Numbered from the stretch's first letter, positions 6,639-14,176 are shown. The stretch is 17,363 nucleotides of DNA from ZC4RG20 sp964553875 (GCA_964553875.1 CAZKNH010000087.1:1-17363); one strand, 5' to 3'. The notes: generated by a model from the sequence alone, not told the origin. Program-made: numbers and translations.

Positions 6639-6914
6639 ATGGACGTCCGACACGATACGGCCGCCGGCCGCTTCTTCGTCGAAATCGACGGCTCGACCGC
6701 GTATCTGGACTACGTCCCGGTGGACGAGCGAACGCTCGACCTGCGCAGCACTTTCGTCCCCGAAGCGCTGCGCGGCCGCGGGATCGCAGCGCGGATCGTG
6801 CGGTTTGCGCTCGACTATGCGCGCGAGCACGGATTGCGCGTGATCCCTACGTGCAGCTATGTGGCATCGACGATACGCCGTGAGCCCGCATTTGCCGATC
6901 TCGTCGCCGATTGA
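6639..6914 (+). CDS. Small GNAT-like N-acetyltransferase domain protein (YjdJ/NATD1 type)
   Basis: The product is 91 residues, a full length for this single-domain family. It begins 3 nt after the previous stop and so is probably translated from the same message. The protein starts MDVRHDTAAGRFFVEIDG, then AYLDYVPVDERTLDLRSTFVPEALRGRGIAARIV. RGRGIA is the acetyl-CoA pyrophosphate-binding loop of GNAT enzymes. IPTCSYVASTIRREPAFADLV is the characteristic C-terminal block of the Acetyltransf_CG (PF14542) group, including the conserved cysteine. The usual histidine before the VP motif is replaced by serine (RSTFVP). The substrate of this group is not established. Nothing in the neighbourhood points to one. 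Confidence 0.88.
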   Translation: MDVRHDTAAGRFFVEIDGSTAYLDYVPVDERTLDLRSTFVPEALRGRGIAARIVRFALDYAREHGLRVIPTCSYVASTIRREPAFADLVAD

Positions 6915-6919
6915 CGACT

Positions 6920-6928
6920 TGTGGATAA
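6920..6928 (-). other. Isolated perfect DnaA-box match
   Basis: TGTGGATAA is the reverse complement of TTATCCACA, the consensus DnaA-binding 9-mer. It lies 6 bp after the acetyltransferase stop, in a 207-bp gene-free stretch. One weaker relative (TTGTGGAAA, 7098-7106) is nearby. There is no cluster, so this is not evidence for an origin. Confidence 0.3.
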
Positions 6929-7033
6929 CTCGGTGGAAAAGCGCACCGTCGTGCGGCCGGTCTTGACATCGCTTCCAATTCCTGCAACCCGCGTCACACT
7001 TCGCATTTGCGGATATTTCAGAGGTTTACGCCA

Positions 7034-7053
7034 ACTAATTCATACGAATTAGT
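7034..7053. repeat. AT-rich 20-bp palindrome
   Basis: ACTAATTC (7034-7041) and GAATTAGT (7046-7053) are perfect inverted arms around a 4-nt spacer. The motif is strikingly AT-rich for this GC-rich region and has the size of a dimeric repressor site. It lies between the ends of two converging genes (acetyltransferase stop 6914, sulfotransferase stop 7122), an odd place for an operator. Confidence 0.4.
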
Positions 7054-7121
7054 CAATTGCCGACTCAATCCGCCATCACGTTGAGCGGCTGTCCGCTTGT
7101 GGAAAGCCGTTTCGACGGGCG

Positions 7122-8684
7122 TCAGAACGCGGATCGACCGTCGGCGATCTCCGTCTCCGCGCCGATCGCATCGCCGAGCTCGATGCCCGCGGCGCGGAGC
7201 TGATCGATCAACCCGCCGAGGCGGCCGGCGTAGCGGCGCCATCGGCCGATATACCGTCCGTGCAGCGGCTCGCGCACCTGCACGGCGCTCGCGGTCGCGA
7301 CCGGCGCGGAGCTTCGATGGAAGTCGAGGCAGGCCTCCTCCCACTCGAGACCGACGTGCTCGAGCAGTCGCCGGATCTCTTCTCGCGGCGCGGCGACGAG
7401 CGCCTCGTACTCGACCTCGTAAAACCGCGCTCCGAGGACCCGGCGCCAGTGCCGCATGAGCCGGTCGAAGCAGACGTAGTAGCGGCCGATGTCCGCGAGA
7501 TCGTACGCGTAGCGGTAGTACGGGAAGCCCGTCGCGAACAGTCGTCTGTAGCTCGCGACGCAGGTATCGAGCGGGTTGCGGCGCACGCAGACGATCCTCG
7601 CGCCGGGCAGCGCCGCACAAATGAACGCCGCGTAGAAAAAGTTGAGCGGCATCTTGTCGACGAAACGCGGCGCGTCTCCGACGATCTCCCGCATGCCTTC
7701 GACGTACGTGCGGCCGATCTGCCGAAGATCGACCGACACGGACGCGCCGATCGTCTCGGCGTCGAGCACGCGCGGCGATGCGGTTCCCGTTGCGCGCTTC
7801 AGCGCGATACCGAAGCTCATCGATTCGCCGACCGACGCAACGCGCGAGTGGCTCGCGAGGATACGTTCGACGAGCGTCGTCCCGGTGCGCGGCATACCGA
7901 CGACGAAGATCGGCGCATCGTCGTGATACCCCGTTCCCTCGGTGCGCACGAACTGCTCGTCGCAGACGGCTTCGACGCGCTCGAAGAGCGCGCGGTCCGC
8001 GTCGAAGTCGTACCCGACCGCGGCCCGCTTGCGGCGCTTGCCGGCTTCGAGCTCGGCGAACGCGCCGTCGTAGTCGCCGAGCGCCTCGAGCTCCGTCGCG
8101 ATCGCATGGCGCAGGTGCAGCTCGCCGTCGACGTCGTGCAGAGCCTCGGGGAGCAGCGCGCGCAACCGCTCGACGCGCGTCCGGTCGGGCCGGGCCGAGC
8201 GCAGCTCCGCGAGCACGCTGTACGCCCTGAAGAAACGCGGCTCGATGCGGACCGCCCGCTCGAACGCGGCTTCGGCGCCGGCGAAATCGCCGAGGATGCG
8301 CAGCGACGTCCCGAGGTTGTACTGGAAATCCGCCCGATCGGGCGCGAGCGCCGTCGCGCGTCGGAAGGCCTCCGCGGCCCGCTCGTGAAGGCCGGCCCGC
8401 GCGAGCACGACGCCGACGGTGTCGAACGTCAGCGCGTCACGCGGCCCGAGCGCGAGCGCGCGCTCGGCGGCCGCGCGGGCCGCCCGCTCGCGCTGCAGCA
8501 TCGAGAGACAGCGCGCGTGTTGCGCGTGATAGTCGGCGCGGCCCGGTGCCAGCGCGAGCGCACGCTCGATCGCGTCGACGGCGGCAGCGAAGCGCCCCGT
8601 GCCGGCGGCGGCGATGCCGAGCAGGAAATGCGCGTCGGCGTAGCGAGGCTCTCGCCGGAGCATCTCCTCGCATGCCCGGCGCAC
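7122..8684 (-). CDS. TPR-repeat sulfotransferase
   Basis: The product is 520 residues from GTG 8684. The first about 215 residues are tetratricopeptide repeats, seen as successive units such as YADAHFLLGIAAAGTGRF, TFDTVGVVLARAGLHERAA and FQYNLGTSLRILGDFAGAE. The rest is a PAPS-dependent sulfotransferase domain (Sulfotransfer_3 type). The 5'-phosphosulfate loop is GMPRTGTT at residues 263-270, and the 3'-phosphate motif is RNPLDTCVASY from Arg369. VDKMPLNFFYA and FYEVEYEALV are further family landmarks. It would transfer sulfate from PAPS to a hydroxyl, probably on a protein, peptide or glycan, in the cytoplasm. It follows the TonB receptor directly on the same strand. The coding sense continues upstream of GTG 8684 into the receptor stop without ATG, GTG or TTG. 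An ATC at 8759 has a GGCGGAG 5 nt ahead of it, so the true start is uncertain. Confidence 0.85.
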   Translation of the reverse strand: MRRACEEMLRREPRYADAHFLLGIAAAGTGRFAAAVDAIERALALAPGRADYHAQHARCLSMLQRERAARAAAERALALGPRDALTFDTVGVVLARAGLHERAAEAFRRATALAPDRADFQYNLGTSLRILGDFAGAEAAFERAVRIEPRFFRAYSVLAELRSARPDRTRVERLRALLPEALHDVDGELHLRHAIATELEALGDYDGAFAELEAGKRRKRAAVGYDFDADRALFERVEAVCDEQFVRTEGTGYHDDAPIFVVGMPRTGTTLVERILASHSRVASVGESMSFGIALKRATGTASPRVLDAETIGASVSVDLRQIGRTYVEGMREIVGDAPRFVDKMPLNFFYAAFICAALPGARIVCVRRNPLDTCVASYRRLFATGFPYYRYAYDLADIGRYYVCFDRLMRHWRRVLGARFYEVEYEALVAAPREEIRRLLEHVGLEWEEACLDFHRSSAPVATASAVQVREPLHGRYIGRWRRYAGRLGGLIDQLRAAGIELGDAIGAETEIADGRSAF

Positions 8685-8782
8685 GCCCGCGAAATCGTTC
8701 GAGCGCAGGCTGCGCTCGGCCTGAAGCTGCAGGTGCGCGAGATCTTTCGGCGGCTCGATGGCGGCTCCGCCCTCAGGTTCAG

Positions 8783-11140
8783 CTAATCTCCGAGACTGTA
8801 GCGGAATTCTATGCCGAACGTGCGCGGCTGGAGGACATCGCGGAAATAGCGCCGCACCGCCATGCCGTTGACATCGCGGATCCGCAGCGGACTCTCGCGC
8901 ACGCCCGTTTCCGCGAACTTGTCGAACAGGTTGTCCGCGTAAAGCATCGCGGTCCAGCGATCCTTGCCGATACTCACCGAGGCGTTGTGGAGCGTATACC
9001 CGCCGAGCACCTCGCCGCCGTTACGCTGCCCGACCTTCGTGAGCACGTTGCTCGTGAACGTGAGCCCGTAGTCGATGTCGAGCCGTACGCCGCCGGGCAG
9101 CACCCGGTAGTAGTTCGCATAGAAGCTGCCCTGATGCTCCGGCGTGCCCGCGAGCCGGTCCCCGGCGAACGCGTCCTCGCCATCGACGATGCCGGGCGCC
9201 GATGACGTGAGCTTCGCGTCCGAATACGCGTACGTCGCGCTGAACGACCACGGCCCGTCAGTGCGCGCGTTCGCGGAGAGCTCGAGACCTCTCGACCGCG
9301 CGGTGCCCCCGTTGACGAAGATCGGATTGCCGCCGTATTTCGTCCGGCTCATCGTCTGGATGTCGTTCCAGTCGATGTAGTACACCGCCGCGCTCATGCG
9401 CACGCGCCCGTCCGCGAGCGTGCTGTGGACACCGAGCTCGTAGTTCTTCGTTCGATCGGGCTTGATCAGGATCTCGTCCGGCAGCGCGCAGACCTGCTGC
9501 ACGTCGCCGGTCTGGGAACCGTCGCACTCCTCGATCGAGTTCACTCCGCCGAGACGGTAGCCTTCGCTGATCGTCAGATACGCGAGCGACGTCTCGCCGA
9601 TGTCGTACGCGAGGCTCACCTTGCCCAGGAAGCCGTCGTCGCCCGCTCTGTTGACCTGCGGCGTTCCGAAGTCCTCCAGGAACGGCATGTCCCTGCTGAT
9701 CGACTGCCGCGTCTCGTAGTCGAAGAAACGTCCGCCGAACGTCGCCGCCCAGCGGTCCGCGAAGCGATACGTGACCTCGCCGAAGACCGCCTGCTCCTCG
9801 AGCCGGATGCTCGTGAGCTGCCGATATTCGAGATCGCCGGTCGGGAACGATACGCCGCGGAACGCAGGATACCCCGGCGTGAACTCCTCGCTGATCGCGT
9901 CTCGCGCGTAGTCGTTGTAGAAGATGCCGCCGATCCAGCTCCATCGGCCGTCGCCGGTGGAAACGAGCCGGATCTCCTGGTTCGCGCGCTCGTCCGCGGA
10001 GCGTTCGCGCGTGTAGGCCGCGAACAGCGGGAACTCCTCGTAGCCCCATGGCTGGTCGAGCAGGAAGTCCGTCTGATCCCGCTGGCCGAGCTGGTCGTAG
10101 TCCGAGAAGCCCGTGGCCGAGACGAGCTCGGCGAAACCGAGGTCCGCGACGACCTCGATGCTGAAAAGCCTGTTCCGTTGATCGTTCGGCTCGACGAAGC
10201 GATGCGCCGCCTCGTACCGTCCGGTGCCGAACGAGTGGCGGTGGTTGACCGAGCGGCCGCCTGCCTCCTGATCCTGGAAGTAGTAATTGAAGGTCGCCTG
10301 CACGCGGTCGGACGGCGCGAACAGCAGCGCGACGCGCCCGGTCAGCGTCTGCTCCCAGTTCACGTCCCGCTCACGGCGGAGGTTCGCCGCGACATCGAGC
10401 GGATCGTCGAGATTCGGCTGCGGGTTCGACACGCCCGGCACGCGCACGAGGTAGGGGTAGTCGATGTAGCCCGGATCGTCGAGCCATGCGAGCGACGTGC
10501 GTAACGCGAGTTTGTCCTCGACGAGCGGCGCATTCACCGTGAACGTCCCTTCGAACCCGGTGCCGTCGCTGTGCGAGATGCCGAACACGTCGCCCCCGAG
10601 GTTCAGCGAAAAGCGGTCGAGCTCGGGCGCGCGCGGGATGTAGCGCACCGCACCGCCGAGCGTACCGGCGCCGTAGAGCGTCCCTTGCGGCCCGATCAGC
10701 ACCTCGACGCGCTCGATGTCGTGAAGCTTCAGGTCGAGGTAGAGCGGAATCTCGCCGACATAAGTCTGCACGCTGTCGCCGGACGAGTTTTCGAGGAACT
10801 CGCTCGCGTTCAGCGACGCGACGTTCAACCCGCGCACGACCATCAGGTTCGACGCCCGGCCGCCCTGGTCCACGACGGTGAGCCCCGGCACCCAGCGGCC
10901 GAGCTCCGCGAGGTCGTTGATCCGACGCCGCTCGAGCGTTTCGCCGCTCAAGGCCGTGAGGTTGAACGGCAGGTCCTGAAGCGGGGTCTCGCGCCGCGAC
11001 GCGGTCACGATGACCTCCTCGTACGGACCCTGCGAATCGGCGGATGCAACGCCGCAGACGGCGCCGAAGACGGCGGCGATGGCGGCCGTCAGCGGCTTGA
11101 TTCCGACGTCGAATCTCGGGGCGATGGCATCGGTATTCAT
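8783..11140 (-). CDS. TonB-dependent outer-membrane receptor
   Basis: The product is 785 residues. ATG 11140 is chosen because a signal peptide follows at once (hydrophobic core LTAAIAAVFGAVCGVASA, cleavage near residue 34), whereas the in-frame codons up to 11251 encode unrelated sequence. The TonB box region is EEVIVTASRRE (residues 41-51). The plug domain runs to about residue 175 and includes RVEVLIGPQGTLYGAGTLGGAV. The 22-strand barrel follows, with typical turns such as GYRLGGVN, NYELGVHSTLADGR and LYADNLFDKF. An extracellular loop has a cysteine pair in EECDGSQTGDVQQVC. The chain ends RTFGIEFRYSLGD, three residues past the last aromatic, so the usual terminal aromatic is not final. The ligand is unknown. 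Similar receptors take siderophores, vitamins, glycans or other large molecules. Confidence 0.93.
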   Translation of the reverse strand: MNTDAIAPRFDVGIKPLTAAIAAVFGAVCGVASADSQGPYEEVIVTASRRETPLQDLPFNLTALSGETLERRRINDLAELGRWVPGLTVVDQGGRASNLMVVRGLNVASLNASEFLENSSGDSVQTYVGEIPLYLDLKLHDIERVEVLIGPQGTLYGAGTLGGAVRYIPRAPELDRFSLNLGGDVFGISHSDGTGFEGTFTVNAPLVEDKLALRTSLAWLDDPGYIDYPYLVRVPGVSNPQPNLDDPLDVAANLRRERDVNWEQTLTGRVALLFAPSDRVQATFNYYFQDQEAGGRSVNHRHSFGTGRYEAAHRFVEPNDQRNRLFSIEVVADLGFAELVSATGFSDYDQLGQRDQTDFLLDQPWGYEEFPLFAAYTRERSADERANQEIRLVSTGDGRWSWIGGIFYNDYARDAISEEFTPGYPAFRGVSFPTGDLEYRQLTSIRLEEQAVFGEVTYRFADRWAATFGGRFFDYETRQSISRDMPFLEDFGTPQVNRAGDDGFLGKVSLAYDIGETSLAYLTISEGYRLGGVNSIEECDGSQTGDVQQVCALPDEILIKPDRTKNYELGVHSTLADGRVRMSAAVYYIDWNDIQTMSRTKYGGNPIFVNGGTARSRGLELSANARTDGPWSFSATYAYSDAKLTSSAPGIVDGEDAFAGDRLAGTPEHQGSFYANYYRVLPGGVRLDIDYGLTFTSNVLTKVGQRNGGEVLGGYTLHNASVSIGKDRWTAMLYADNLFDKFAETGVRESPLRIRDVNGMAVRRYFRDVLQPRTFGIEFRYSLGD

Positions 11141-11187
11141 GGCTCGACCTGTCGTGTCGAAGGTCACGTTTCTTTCGGGCCCCGGCT

Positions 11188-11216
11188 GTGTAGCACACGT
11201 GCGAGCGGCGCAACAA
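11188..11216 (-). promoter_or_regulatory. Candidate promoter for the TonB receptor gene
   Basis: On the minus strand, TTGTTG (plus 11216-11211) and CTACAC (plus 11193-11188) are separated by 17 bp. The -10 lies 47 nt upstream of the receptor ATG. Both hexamers are partial matches. I see no Fur-like 19-bp palindrome nearby, so iron control is not supported. Confidence 0.3.
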
Positions 11217-11319
11217 TCGACCGCTTCACGTTCGCTCGCGTCCCGCGCCACGCTGTGACGCGGTCGACATCGTAATCAGGACGAAACGCGATCACAGTCC
11301 CGATTCGGCGCCGGGCGCA

Positions 11320-11348
11320 GCCTTCCCGGTTCCGTTGCGCGGGAAGGC
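11320..11348. repeat. 9-bp inverted repeat in the gap upstream of the receptor
   Basis: GCCTTCCCG (11320-11328) pairs with CGGGAAGGC (11340-11348) across an 11-nt loop. It lies in the 339-bp gene-free stretch 11141-11479, about 105 bp from the larger palindrome at 11453-11495. No T-tract follows. The rest of that stretch holds only the candidate receptor promoter. Confidence 0.45.
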
Positions 11349-11452
11349 GACGCGCGGACGCCACAAGTGTCGGCGACCCGGTAAACTTCCCGCCTTTCTC
11401 GGCAAAACGAGCAGAAACTTGAAAGACGCGCTTCACAGTCGGCTCTGCCCAT

Positions 11453-11495
11453 CGGGGTCAGAGCCCTTGGACTCGATCTATGGGCTCTGACCCCG
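11453..11495. repeat. REP-like palindrome with 14-bp arms, overlapping a gene start
   Basis: CGGGGTCAGAGCCC (11453-11466) is perfectly complementary to GGGCTCTGACCCCG (11482-11495), with a 15-nt spacer. A third, shorter arm GGCTCTG (11441-11447) can pair with CAGAGCC (11459-11465), so two alternative hairpins exist. GGGGTCAGAGnCC-type palindromes recur in many proteobacterial genomes as REP/BIME-like elements mobilised by REP-associated transposases. No such transposase is in the window. The right arm contains the annotated RDD gene start. Confidence 0.7.
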
Positions 11496-11950
11496 CACGC
11501 CCTCGTGCGGAGCCTGCGGGCTTGGCGCGGCGGCTCGCCGCGCTCGTCTACGACCTGATGCTGCTCGGCGCTCTGCTCTTCATGTTCACGCTGGCCGTCT
11601 TCGTCATGCGCGGCGGCCGCGCCGTCGCGCCAGGGACCCTATGGTTTCAGCTCTGCCTCGCGGCGATCATCGTGCTGTTCTTCACATGGTTCTGGGTGCA
11701 CGGCGGGCAGACGCTCGGCATGAAGGCGTGGAGGCTTCGCGTCGTCGGCCGGGACGGCGGGCCGGTCGGATGGCGGGCGGCCCTCGCTCGCTTCGCCGCC
11801 GGCGTGCTCGCTGCCCTGCCCGCCGGGCTCGGCCTCTGGTGGGCGGCGTTCGACCGCGACCGGCGGGCGTGGCACGACCGGCTCTCCGGCACGCGACTCG
11901 TTCACGAGCCGCGCGGCGTCAGCGCAGCCGAAGGAACGAGATCGCCGTGA
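11480..11950 (+). CDS. RDD-family integral membrane protein
   Basis: The product is 156 residues from ATG 11480. The family features are LARRLAALVYDLML, with the conserved arginine and aspartate in the first helix; HGGQTLGMKAWRLRVV; and RAWHDRLSGTRLV. Three hydrophobic segments lie at about residues 24-44, 55-75 and 98-122. RDD proteins are inner-membrane proteins of mostly unknown role; some have been linked to ion or solute handling. ATG 11480 has no ribosome site and lies in a repeat arm. TTG 11522 is preceded by GGAG with a 9-nt gap and would remove 14 unconserved residues, starting just before the family motif, so it may be the real start. Its last 32 bp overlap the end of lptG on the other strand. 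Confidence 0.88.
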   Translation: MGSDPARPRAEPAGLARRLAALVYDLMLLGALLFMFTLAVFVMRGGRAVAPGTLWFQLCLAAIIVLFFTWFWVHGGQTLGMKAWRLRVVGRDGGPVGWRAALARFAAGVLAALPAGLGLWWAAFDRDRRAWHDRLSGTRLVHEPRGVSAAEGTRSP

Positions 11951-12986
11951 TCACGAGCAGCACGCCGCCCGGCGCCCACGCGACGATCAGCGGATCGATA
12001 TCGAAAACCTCTCCGCTGCTCTGCATCATCTGCGTCGCGACGTAGTAACCCAAGCCGATCACGAGCCCGACGAGCAGCCGCGCCCCCTTTCCCGCCGAAC
12101 GCAGGCCGCCGAAGACGAACGGCAACGCGAGCACCGTCATCAGCACGACCGAGACCATGTTCGCGATACGCGCCCAGTACGCGATCCGGTAAGTGCTCGA
12201 GTCGAGATCGTTCTCGTCGAGATACGCGATGTAGCGGCGCAGCGCCGGCGTATCGAGCAGATCCTCGCGCACGACCGACAACGCGAGGAGATCCGCGCTG
12301 AGATTCGTGCGCTCGCGCGCCATACGCTCGTGAGCGACCTCGACGCCGCCGTCGCCGAGAAACCGCGTCGCCGCATAGTTCGTCAGGAGCCATTCGCCTT
12401 CGCCGCCCGGCTCGGCGAAGTCCGCCCTCGCGATGAGCTCGAGCCTGAAGTCGCGGTCGAGGTCGAACATATACACGCCGCCGAAGCCGAACTCGCCCTG
12501 TCCCCGGCGAAGGTTCCAGATCCGATCGCCGCTCTTGAGCCATGTCGATTGGCCCGCCTCGATCAGATCCTGATGCAGCGCTCGCATGCGCATCTCGCGG
12601 GCGTACGCGCCGAGCGACGGCGCGAGGGACTCGCCGAGCAGCACCATCACGACCAGCAGCGCGAACCCCGCGACCGACACCGCGCCGAGGAGCTGCATGT
12701 TCGACACGCCGCTCGCACGCATCACGATGAGCTCACGGTGCACGGCCATGTTGCCGAGGCTGAGCAGAGCGCCGATCAACGCGGCCGGCGGCAGGATCTC
12801 GAAGACGGTCCGCGGCAGCCGCAGCGCGACGTAGGTCAGCGCCTCGCGAAAGCCGTAGTCGTTCGTGCCGACGTCGTCGAGCTGACCGACGAGCTCGACG
12901 AAGCTCGTCACGGCGACGAGGACGGAGACCGTGAGACCGACCCCCTTCAGGACCTCGAGCGCGATGTACCGCGTGAGGCGCCGCAT
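11919..12986 (-). CDS. lptG: LPS export ABC transporter permease LptG
   Basis: The product is 355 residues, close to the 360 of E. coli LptG. With LptF and the LptB ATPase it extracts lipopolysaccharide from the inner membrane and pushes it along the LptC-LptA bridge. The start MRRLTRYIALEVLKGVGLTV has the expected amphipathic entry into helix 1. FREALTYVALRLPRTVFEILPPAALIGALLSLG and ELIVMRASGVS match the YjgP/YjgQ coupling region. A periplasmic beta-jellyroll (roughly residues 130-265) comes next, followed by three C-terminal helices (VVLMTVLALPFVFGGLRSAG onward). ATG 12986 shares its A with the lptF stop (TGATG) and has a strong upstream GGGGAGG, so the two genes are translationally coupled. 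It must be G rather than F from its second position and its sequence. Confidence 0.93.
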   Translation of the reverse strand: MRRLTRYIALEVLKGVGLTVSVLVAVTSFVELVGQLDDVGTNDYGFREALTYVALRLPRTVFEILPPAALIGALLSLGNMAVHRELIVMRASGVSNMQLLGAVSVAGFALLVVMVLLGESLAPSLGAYAREMRMRALHQDLIEAGQSTWLKSGDRIWNLRRGQGEFGFGGVYMFDLDRDFRLELIARADFAEPGGEGEWLLTNYAATRFLGDGGVEVAHERMARERTNLSADLLALSVVREDLLDTPALRRYIAYLDENDLDSSTYRIAYWARIANMVSVVLMTVLALPFVFGGLRSAGKGARLLVGLVIGLGYYVATQMMQSSGEVFDIDPLIVAWAPGGVLLVITAISFLRLR

Positions 12987-14110
12987 CACCCCGCCTCCCC
13001 GGCGACGAGCCCGGGCGACGGCTCGTGCCCGGCAACCCTCGGCGCGGATGCGAACCACCCGGATTCCTTCGCGAGGAGCACGAGCCCGACCAGTGCGGCC
13101 GCGGCGTGCACCCACCAGAGGCCGATCCATTCCGGGACGAGCCCGCGCTCGAGCCATACGCGAGCGATCGACAACGTGTTCGCGTAGATGATGTAGATCA
13201 AGAGGCCGACGCCGATCCGCGAGTATCTCCCCTCCCGCGGCGACGACCGGCTGCTGAGCGGGACGGCGAGCAGCGCCAGCACGAGCAGCGAAAGCGGCGA
13301 CGAGATGCGCCACTGGAGCTCCGCCGCATCGGCCGGGTCGTCGGACGCGAGCAGCGCCTCCGTCGGCCGCGTCTCGATCGGCGGAACGTACTCGTCGTCC
13401 GCCTCGATCCGCACCGGGATCCCGTGCTCTCCGAACTCGAGGATCCGAAAGATCGGGCTGCCGGGCACGCCCTCGTAACGCGTCCCGTCGTACAGGACGA
13501 ACGACAGGAGCCCCGTCGCCGGGTCCTGCACACGCTTACCCCAATCCGCGACGACGGCGACGACCCGGTCGCCGACGTGCTGCTGGGCGAACACCCCGAT
13601 CAGCCGGTCGCCGTCGACCTCGCGCGTATAGACGACGGTGTCTCCCGAGTCCGGGCTCGCGAACTTGCCGGGCTCGATCGCGGAGACGGACAGCGCCTCC
13701 TGCGCATCAAGCTTGATCTGCTCGATCCGGCGGCTCGCGGCAGGCGTCTCGACCAGCGCGAGCCAGCTCATCACGCCCGCGAGCACCAGCGTCAGGAGGC
13801 CGATCGGGCGCAGCAGGCGCGCGGGCCCGATGCCGCAGGCGGCGAGCGCGGCCATCTCGGAATCGCGGCTCAACCTCGCGAGCGCGAGCATGATGCCGAG
13901 GAATAGCCCGATCGGCGCGAGCAACGTCACATAGCTCAACGATGTGAGCCCGAGGATCGGAAAGACCGCCTCGCGGGGCAGAGAGCCCGCCGCCGCGTCG
14001 CCCAAGACCTCGGCGAACTGGTTGCTCAGCAGGATCAGGAACAGCACGCCGAGCACGAGCGCGAGCGCCCCGACGCACTCGCGCAAGACATACCGGCTGA
14101 CGAGGCTCAC
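12986..14110 (-). CDS. lptF: LPS export ABC transporter permease LptF
   Basis: The product is 374 residues (E. coli LptF is 366). It is the partner permease of LptG in the LptB2FG lipopolysaccharide extractor. The frame is open far upstream, but GTG 14110 gives SLVSRYVLRECVGALALVLGV, which matches the family N-terminus (RYL.RE) and avoids low-complexity upstream residues. Landmarks are NQFAEVLGDAAAG; LTSLSYVTLLAPIGLFLGIM; SEMAALAACGIGPARLLRP (coupling helix region); the periplasmic segment with DGDRLIGVFAQQ and YDGTRYEGVPG; and the C-terminal AELQWRISSPLSLLVLALLAVPLSS. The ribosome site is weak. It diverges from pepA, the common gammaproteobacterial arrangement. Confidence 0.93.
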   Translation of the reverse strand: MSLVSRYVLRECVGALALVLGVLFLILLSNQFAEVLGDAAAGSLPREAVFPILGLTSLSYVTLLAPIGLFLGIMLALARLSRDSEMAALAACGIGPARLLRPIGLLTLVLAGVMSWLALVETPAASRRIEQIKLDAQEALSVSAIEPGKFASPDSGDTVVYTREVDGDRLIGVFAQQHVGDRVVAVVADWGKRVQDPATGLLSFVLYDGTRYEGVPGSPIFRILEFGEHGIPVRIEADDEYVPPIETRPTEALLASDDPADAAELQWRISSPLSLLVLALLAVPLSSRSSPREGRYSRIGVGLLIYIIYANTLSIARVWLERGLVPEWIGLWWVHAAAALVGLVLLAKESGWFASAPRVAGHEPSPGLVAGEAG

Positions 14111-14147
14111 GCGGCTTTCCGTTTCCAGTCGCTTCGAAGGATCGAGT

Positions 14148-14176
14148 ACACTAGCCGTCACCGTGGACGCGGGCAA
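14148..14176 (-). promoter_or_regulatory. Candidate promoter for lptF-lptG
   Basis: On the minus strand, TTGCCC (plus 14176-14171) and TAGTGT (plus 14153-14148) are exactly 17 bp apart. Transcription would begin near 14141, about 31 nt before the GTG of lptF. The position between divergent lptF and pepA is right for a promoter. Confidence 0.45.

Noticed and set aside
6915..7121. Replication origin, suggested by a perfect DnaA box and AT-rich sequence
   Set aside because: There is only one exact box, the AT-rich part is about 20 bp, and no origin-associated genes such as dnaA, dnaN or gidA are nearby.
7260..8786. Plus-strand open frame of 508 codons antisense to the sulfotransferase
   Set aside because: Same low-complexity arginine/glutamate composition as other shadows. 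The opposite strand has clear TPR and PAPS-binding motifs.
8783..11251. Longer form of the TonB receptor starting at 11251
   Set aside because: The 37 extra N-terminal residues would bury the signal peptide inside the protein. ATG 11140 places it at the terminus.
11141..11251. Fur box upstream of the TonB receptor
   Set aside because: No sequence close to the GATAATGATAATCATTATC consensus is present, so iron repression cannot be claimed.
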